In this document: positions 59,622-64,000 of the stretch, in pieces
How the letters are laid out: every line of letters begins with the position of its first letter
Position numbering within the stretch: the stretch's first letter is position 1
Assembly: GCA_040219135.1 (NCBI GenBank)
Contig: JAVJTA010000007.1
Coordinates: forward strand, 248,001-312,000
DNA length: 64,000 nt
Direction: 5' to 3'
Origin: UBA7803 sp040219135
Lineage (GTDB): Bacteria > Pseudomonadota > Gammaproteobacteria > Pseudomonadales > Azotimanducaceae
Notes under the pieces: model-generated
Told to the model about the DNA's origin: nothing
What the model saw: only the letters and a program-made list of their open reading frames with translations
The model's database searches: none
Position numbers and translations under genes: made by a program

Positions 59622-60758
59622 TTGAGCCAGGATCCATCCCGCGTGGTCGCTCTGACCAGCAAAGTCATCCTCGAACCTGACGACTCCAAACGTCTAGCCG
59701 CCTTGTGCGGGCCCTTCGATCAGAATCTGAAGCACCTGGAAAAGCGCCTCGGGGTGAACATCCGCAATCGCGGCAACGTGTTTCAGGTCAACGGTCCGGA
59801 ACCGCGGCTCAAGGCCGCGAGCGCGCTGCTGTCGCAGCTGTACCGGGAGACCGCGCATCGGGACAGCATCGATCCGGACGTGGTCCACCTGTATCTGCAG
59901 GACTCCGGCGTCGACGAGCTGCTCGCCCGGGCAGACCGGGCCGAGTCGGAATCCGCCGGCGACGGCACCGTGATCCACACCGGCCGCAAGACCGTCATGC
60001 CGCGTGGCGCCAACCAGGTCGGCTACGTCGCCAACATCCGCGAGCACGACGTCAATTTCGGCATCGGACCGGCGGGTACCGGCAAGACCTATCTGGCTGT
60101 GGCCTGCGCCGTGGAGGCCCTGGAAAGCCAGCGCGTGAGCCGGATCCTGCTGGTGCGCCCGGCGGTGGAGGCGGGCGAGAAGCTCGGCTTTCTGCCCGGC
60201 GATCTGGCCCAGAAGATCGATCCCTACCTGCGGCCGCTGTACGACGCGCTGTACGAAATGATGGGGGTGGAACGGGTACACAAGTACATCGAGCGCAACG
60301 TCATCGAGGTGGCGCCGCTGGCCTACATGCGCGGGCGCACCCTCAACAACGCCTTCATCATTCTCGACGAGAGCCAGAACACCACCATCGAGCAGATGAA
60401 GATGTTCCTCACCCGGATCGGCTTTTCGTCCACCGCGGTGATCACCGGCGACATTACCCAGATCGATCTGCCGAAAGGCCAGAAGTCGGGGCTGGTGAAC
60501 GTGCGCGGCGTGCTGCGCGACATCGAAGGTATCAGTTTCACGCATTTCAGCTCCCGCGACGTTGTGCGACATCCGCTGGTGCAGAAGATCGTCGAGGCCT
60601 ATGCCGCGTACCAGGAACCGGTGGCGGCAAGCGAGCGTGACGGCGACCGGGGTCCCGGCGACCGGGGTCCCGGCGACCGGCGTCCCGGTGACCGGCGTCC
60701 CGGCGATCGGCTTCCCGGCGACCGGCGTCCCGGCGACCGCGACCGCAATGCCGGTTGA
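59622..60758 (+). CDS. phoH: PhoH-family ATPase (PhoL/YbeZ)
   Basis: A 378-residue ATPase of the YbeZ branch. Residues about 40-95 form a KH-like RNA-binding segment (LGVNIRNRGNVFQV). Walker A is GPAGTGKTYLA, the LVRPAVEAGEKLGFLPGD block follows, and Walker B is FIILDESQNT. The normal protein ends near YAAYQE; residues 341-370 are a tandem GDR-x-P repeat absent from typical family members. TTG is used at 59622. YbeZ acts with YbeY in rRNA processing, and its stop overlaps the ybeY start. Confidence 0.93.
   Translation: MSQDPSRVVALTSKVILEPDDSKRLAALCGPFDQNLKHLEKRLGVNIRNRGNVFQVNGPEPRLKAASALLSQLYRETAHRDSIDPDVVHLYLQDSGVDELLARADRAESESAGDGTVIHTGRKTVMPRGANQVGYVANIREHDVNFGIGPAGTGKTYLAVACAVEALESQRVSRILLVRPAVEAGEKLGFLPGDLAQKIDPYLRPLYDALYEMMGVERVHKYIERNVIEVAPLAYMRGRTLNNAFIILDESQNTTIEQMKMFLTRIGFSSTAVITGDITQIDLPKGQKSGLVNVRGVLRDIEGISFTHFSSRDVVRHPLVQKIVEAYAAYQEPVAASERDGDRGPGDRGPGDRRPGDRRPGDRLPGDRRPGDRDRNAG
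60642..60731. repeat. 15-bp tandem repeat at the 3' end of phoH
   Basis: Six 15-bp units starting at 60642 (consensus GGCGACCGGCGTCCC) encode GDRGP, GDRGP, GDRRP, GDRRP, GDRLP and GDRRP, then a partial GDRDR. The array ends 16 bases before the ybeY ATG and so also lies in the ybeY translation-initiation region. Confidence 0.95.
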
Positions 60759-61131
60759 CGTGCAGCTGGTAACCGCCATCCCCACACCCGCCGCCGCCGC
60801 CATCCGACGCTGGGCGCAGACGACCCTCGAACGCGCGCCGCGCGCGGACGGTGGCCGGCTCAGTGCCGCGCCCGCCGAGGTCTGCGTGCGGGTGGTGGAC
60901 GAGGCCGAGATGCGCCAGCTCAACCGCGACTACCGGCACCAGGACCGGCCGACCAACGTCCTGAGCTTTCCCGCCGCAATTGAACTGCCGGACTCCGTCG
61001 TCTGGGGTGACGTGGTGGTGTGCGCGCCGGTGGTGGCCGCGGAGGCCGAGGTCCAGAACAAGGCCTATGCGGACCATTTCGCTCATATGGTGGTGCATGG
61101 CGTTCTGCATCTTTTGGGGTACGATCACTAA
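60748..61131 (+). CDS. ybeY: Endoribonuclease YbeY, C-terminally shortened by an in-frame stop
   Basis: A 127-residue zinc RNase for 16S rRNA 3'-end maturation and ribosome quality control. The core has VCVRVVDEAEMRQLNRDYRHQDRPTNVLSF in parts and the zinc motif HGVLHLLGYDH (His117, His121, His127). The frame stops at TAA (61129-61131) right after the last zinc His. Normal YbeY runs about 25-30 residues more, and those codons are still present in frame downstream to 61218. The ATG at 60748 overlaps the phoH stop. Activity is uncertain: zinc ligands are intact but the C-terminal helix is lost unless the stop is read through. Confidence 0.9.
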   Translation: MPVDVQLVTAIPTPAAAAIRRWAQTTLERAPRADGGRLSAAPAEVCVRVVDEAEMRQLNRDYRHQDRPTNVLSFPAAIELPDSVVWGDVVVCAPVVAAEAEVQNKAYADHFAHMVVHGVLHLLGYDH

Positions 61132-61218
61132 ACCGATGCCGAGGCGTCGGCGATGGAAGAATTAGAAAGAGGGATACTGGATCGCTTCGGTGTGGGCGAT
61201 CCGTACGGGGAAGGATGA
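61132..61218 (+). pseudogene. Detached in-frame C-terminal codons of ybeY
   Basis: Reading on from the TAA without a frame change gives TDAEASAMEELERGILD followed by RFGVGDPYGEG and a TGA at 61216-61218. This is the expected YbeY C-terminus (acidic, Met-Glu helix, then DPY) and its TGA overlaps the corC ATG (ATGA), the usual coupling. Hence a single nonsense change, not a frameshift, separates it from the rest of ybeY. Confidence 0.8.
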
Positions 61219-62057
61219 GCGAAGGCAGCCCGGCCGCGGCAAAGCGGTCAATAATGGACTGGGTTTCGGCCCTCTTCAGCGACGAACCGTCGGACCGCAC
61301 CGAGTTGATGGAGATGCTGCGTGACGCGGCAGACCGTCGGCTCATGGATGCGGAAGCGCTGAACATCATCTTCGGCGCTCTGCAGGTCTCTGACATGCAG
61401 GCCCGCGACATCATGATTCCGCGGACTCAGCTCGTCTATCTGAAGGCCAGCGATCCGCCGGACGTGCTGCTGTCGGCCATCATCGACTCCCAGCACTCGC
61501 GCTTTCCCGTGATTGGCGACGACCTCGACGACATCAAAGGCATTCTCCACGCCAAGGACCTGCTGCCCCTGGCGCTGTCCAAGGAGCTCGGCAACTTCGA
61601 CATCAAGGACTGCACCCGGCCGGCGGCCGTGGTGCCCGAGAGCAAGCGCCTCAATGTCCTGCTGCAGGAGTTCCGCAATACCCGCAACCACATGGCGGTG
61701 GTGGTCGACGAGTACGGTCACGTTTCCGGCGTGGTGACCATCGAAGACGTGCTCGAACAGATCGTCGGCGAGATCGAGGACGAGCACGACGTCGACGACG
61801 AGAGCTTCATCAAGCAGCTCGACAACCAGACGTTCAACGTCAAGGCCACCACGGCCGTGGACGACTTCAACGAGTACTTCGGCGCCAGTCTCGACGAAGA
61901 GGAGTTCGATACCGTGGGTGGCCTGGTGCTGAAGGCGTTCGGTCACCTGCCCGACCGCGGCGAGGTGGTGGAGATAGAGAATCTGCGCTTCAAGGTTCTG
62001 AACGCCGACTCCCGCCGGCTGCGCCTGCTGCAGGTCAAACGCACCGCCACTTCATGA
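61215..62057 (+). CDS. corC: CorC/HlyC-type CBS-domain protein
   Basis: A 280-residue protein. Two CBS domains lie at about residues 60-190 (ARDIMIPRTQLVYL, then HSRFPVIGDDLDDIKGILHAKDLL, then HMAVVVDEYGHVSGVVTIEDVLEQIVGEIEDEHD in parts). A CorC_HlyC transporter-associated domain closes the protein (FDTVGGLVLKAFGHLPDRGE). No membrane helices are present, as usual for this cytosolic form linked to Mg/Co efflux. The start overlaps the lost ybeY stop and has GGGGAAGG directly before it. Confidence 0.93.
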   Translation: MSEGSPAAAKRSIMDWVSALFSDEPSDRTELMEMLRDAADRRLMDAEALNIIFGALQVSDMQARDIMIPRTQLVYLKASDPPDVLLSAIIDSQHSRFPVIGDDLDDIKGILHAKDLLPLALSKELGNFDIKDCTRPAAVVPESKRLNVLLQEFRNTRNHMAVVVDEYGHVSGVVTIEDVLEQIVGEIEDEHDVDDESFIKQLDNQTFNVKATTAVDDFNEYFGASLDEEEFDTVGGLVLKAFGHLPDRGEVVEIENLRFKVLNADSRRLRLLQVKRTATS

Positions 62058-63574
62058 TCCCGCGCTGGGCAGCGGCGCTGACGGCCCTCGGCTGCGGCGC
62101 GCTGCTGCCGCTGTCCATGGCGCCGTTCGGCTACTGGCCCCTCGGCCTCGTCGCGCTGGCGGGCTGGTTTGCGGTGCTGCGCGCCCCGGAGGTCAATGGC
62201 GCCTTGTCCGGCTGGTTGTTCGGCGTCGGCAAGTACGGGGTCGGCGCGTCCTGGGTGTACGTGAGCATTCATGTTCACGGCAATGCGGCGCCGCCTCTGG
62301 CGGCGGCGCTGGTGGCGGTGTTCGTGGCGGGACTGGCCCTGTTTCCGCTGCTCAACGGCTGGCTCTACGCGCGTCTGCGCGGTTCCGGCCGCTGGACCGA
62401 CGCCGTGGCTTTTGCCGCCCTGTTCAGCGCCTTCGAGTGGCTGCTGACCTGGGTGCTCACCGGCTTTCCGTGGCTCTACGCCGGTTACGCCCATCTCGAT
62501 ACCGTGCTTGGCAACCTGGCGCCGCTGGGTGGGGTGCTGCTGGTGGGGTTTGCGCTGACGCTGAGCGCCACCATGCTGGTACTGGTGGTGGATTCGCTCC
62601 GCGCCCGACGCTTCCCGGCGGCCCTGGCGGCCGCGGTCCTGGGCCTGACACCGTGGCTGCTCGGCTGGGCCCTCGACGGGGTACGCTGGGTGCAGCCGGG
62701 GGAAGTGCGGCAGGTCGCGCTGGTGCAGGGCAACGTCGACCAGCGGATCAAATGGCAGCCGGAAAACCGGCTGCCGATCCTGCGCACCTATCAGGCACTC
62801 TCCGAGCCCTACTGGGGGGCGGACCTGATCATCTGGCCGGAGGCGGCGCTCACCATCTTCGCTCATCAGGCCGGCGACGTGCTGGGGCCACTGGCCGAGC
62901 GCGCAGAACGTTCCGGCACCGCGTTCGTCCTTGGCCTGCCCGCGCTCGAACGGCTGCCCGACGGGGAGATCGTGTTCCGTAACACGGCCGTCGCGCTGGG
63001 CGCCGGCAGCGGCCGTTACGTCAAGCGGCGTCTGGTGCCGTTCGGCGAGTACGTGCCGCTGGAGTCTCTGCTGCGCGGCGCGATCGAGTTCTTCGATCTG
63101 CCCATGTCCCACGCCGAGTCGGGTGCCTGGCGCCAGCCGCTGCTCGATCTCGGCGGCCATCGCGGGGCGATGGCGATCTGCTACGAGGTGGTCTATCCGG
63201 ACCTGGCGCGGGTCCAGGCCGGCGAGGCCGACGTGCTGCTGACAATCTCCAACGACGCCTGGTTCGGCGCCAGCATCGGGCCGCTGCAGCACGTGGAGAT
63301 GGCGCGCATGCGCGCGCTGGAGAACGGCCGCTACCTGCTCCGCGGCACCAACAACGGGGTCACGGCGATCATCGACGAGCGCGGGGTGGTTCGCGGACGA
63401 CTGCCCCAGTTCGAGGCGGGCGCGCTGCTCGGCGAGTACCGGACCATGTCCGGCGTCACGCCGTTCACCCGGCTCGGCCACTGGCCGCTGCTGATCGGCC
63501 TGGCCGTGCTCCTGATCGGGGCGGTGCTGCGGCGCCGGGCGCGCGGCCGGCCGGCTGCCGGGGACCGCGGGTGA
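62054..63574 (+). CDS. lnt: Apolipoprotein N-acyltransferase
   Basis: A 506-residue integral membrane enzyme with about seven helices around a periplasmic nitrilase domain. The catalytic triad is Glu263 (WPEAAL), Lys324 (VKRRLVPFGEYVP) and Cys376 (ICYEVVYP), matching E267/K335/C387 of E. coli. It adds the third acyl chain to outer-membrane lipoproteins. The ATGA overlap with corC gives translational coupling. Confidence 0.96.
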   Translation: MIPRWAAALTALGCGALLPLSMAPFGYWPLGLVALAGWFAVLRAPEVNGALSGWLFGVGKYGVGASWVYVSIHVHGNAAPPLAAALVAVFVAGLALFPLLNGWLYARLRGSGRWTDAVAFAALFSAFEWLLTWVLTGFPWLYAGYAHLDTVLGNLAPLGGVLLVGFALTLSATMLVLVVDSLRARRFPAALAAAVLGLTPWLLGWALDGVRWVQPGEVRQVALVQGNVDQRIKWQPENRLPILRTYQALSEPYWGADLIIWPEAALTIFAHQAGDVLGPLAERAERSGTAFVLGLPALERLPDGEIVFRNTAVALGAGSGRYVKRRLVPFGEYVPLESLLRGAIEFFDLPMSHAESGAWRQPLLDLGGHRGAMAICYEVVYPDLARVQAGEADVLLTISNDAWFGASIGPLQHVEMARMRALENGRYLLRGTNNGVTAIIDERGVVRGRLPQFEAGALLGEYRTMSGVTPFTRLGHWPLLIGLAVLLIGAVLRRRARGRPAAGDRG

Positions 63575-63635
63575 GACCGCCCCGGCGCGCGGTGGTATCC
63601 TTGCGCGCTCTCGAAAACCGACAAGAACCGAATCC

Positions 63636-64000
63636 ATGAGCGCGACCTACGACCCGCATGCGGTCGAAAAATCGGTGCAGCAGACCTGGGAGGAGGCCGC
63701 CAGCTTCCGGGCCTCCGAGTCCGGCGCGGGCGACAAATTCTACTGCCTGGCGATGTTTCCCTACCCCAGCGGTCAGCTGCACATGGGTCACGTGCGCTGC
63801 TACACCCTGGGCGACGTGATCAACCGCTACCAGCGGCTCAAGGGCCGCAACGTCATGCAGCCCATGGGCTGGGACGCGTTCGGCCTGCCGGCGGAGAACG
63901 CCGCGATCAAAAACGGCATACCGCCTGCCTCGTGGACCCGGGACAACATCGCCTACATGCGCGGCCAGATGCAGGCGCTCGGCTTCGGCATCGACTGGAG
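63636..64000 (+). CDS. leuS: Leucyl-tRNA synthetase, N-terminal part (cut by window edge)
   Basis: 121 codons are visible before the right edge. YDPHAVEKSVQQTWEE opens the protein, and MFPYPSGQLHMGHVRCYTLGDV contains the HIGH-type motif HMGH of class I synthetases; MQPMGWDAFGLPAENAAI is a LeuRS hallmark. The ATG at 63636 has no strong ribosome site. The position downstream of lnt is the conserved order. Confidence 0.97.
   Translation, partial: MSATYDPHAVEKSVQQTWEEAASFRASESGAGDKFYCLAMFPYPSGQLHMGHVRCYTLGDVINRYQRLKGRNVMQPMGWDAFGLPAENAAIKNGIPPASWTRDNIAYMRGQMQALGFGIDW

Noticed and set aside
61129..61131. Stop-codon recoding (selenocysteine or pyrrolysine) at the ybeY TAA
   Set aside because: Recoding uses TGA or TAG, not TAA, and no SECIS-like structure or tRNA is seen; a nonsense change or sequence error is simpler.

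Overview
The window is high-GC chromosomal DNA (roughly two-thirds G+C by eye) from what looks like a free-living aerobic gammaproteobacterium. The right-hand block miaB-phoH-ybeY-corC-lnt-leuS is the conserved gammaproteobacterial order, DUF1820 next to it is typical of that class, and the catabolic content (CYP153-type P450, xanthine-oxidase-family hydroxylase, CoA transferase, acyl-CoA synthetase, leucine dehydrogenase) suggests a marine or soil oligotroph that degrades lipids and hydrocarbons. I see no rRNA, transposase, integrase, CRISPR array or plasmid/phage module.

Layout. 1-3767: minus-strand LytS-type sensor kinase (cut by the left edge), carotenoid oxygenase, DUF2141 protein and a MarR regulator. 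3966-12851: a two-gene minus-strand unit with a 1712-residue secreted gingipain/C25-like protein carrying SPFAF repeats, followed by a 1245-residue cyclase-ATPase-TPR protein laid out like mammalian soluble adenylyl cyclase. 13056-19724: nitroreductase, MFS transporter and coxG-coxS-coxL-coxM of the form II type (AYRGAGR active-site loop). 19727-30080: assorted lipid and amino-acid enzymes, CYP153, DUF1622, tRNA-Gly(CCC), PPK2, a lipoprotein, and an Hsp20 gene behind a sigma-32-like promoter.

31283-37168 is the most novel part: two paralogous ~650-residue proteins, each with a C-terminal papain-like signature (Gln-x5-Cys, His, Asn...Trp-Gly), flanking an ATP-grasp ligase. Each gene appears to have its own leader, and the ATP-grasp leader holds iterated AATGACAAG/GTCAATGAC repeats plus two small palindromes. 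A divergent PhyH-type dioxygenase lies on one side and a fused pabB-pabC on the other. An amide-forming and amide-processing pathway is the simplest reading (inference).

39000-49095: rhodanese, MFS with a short leader ORF, DegQ-type protease, zinc alcohol dehydrogenase, folK, a secreted unknown, a TIR-like membrane protein, CoA transferase, LLM flavoprotein and hydroxyacid dehydrogenase. 49105-51571: minus-strand PTPS-like, SDR and YhhQ genes in overlapping order, with a free-standing cereblon-type CULT-domain gene just upstream that keeps the tri-tryptophan cage spacing. 51612-58069: tag, ferredoxin reductase, FMN hydroxyacid oxidase, an Lrp fragment without HTH, leucine dehydrogenase, acyl-CoA synthetase and DUF1820. 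58182-64000: the miaB...leuS block, in which ybeY carries an in-frame TAA directly after its last zinc histidine and phoH ends in a 15-bp tandem repeat. No gene-free stretch exceeds 300 bases; the longest (31012-31282, 33257-33535, 34940-35221) belong to the papain/ATP-grasp locus.
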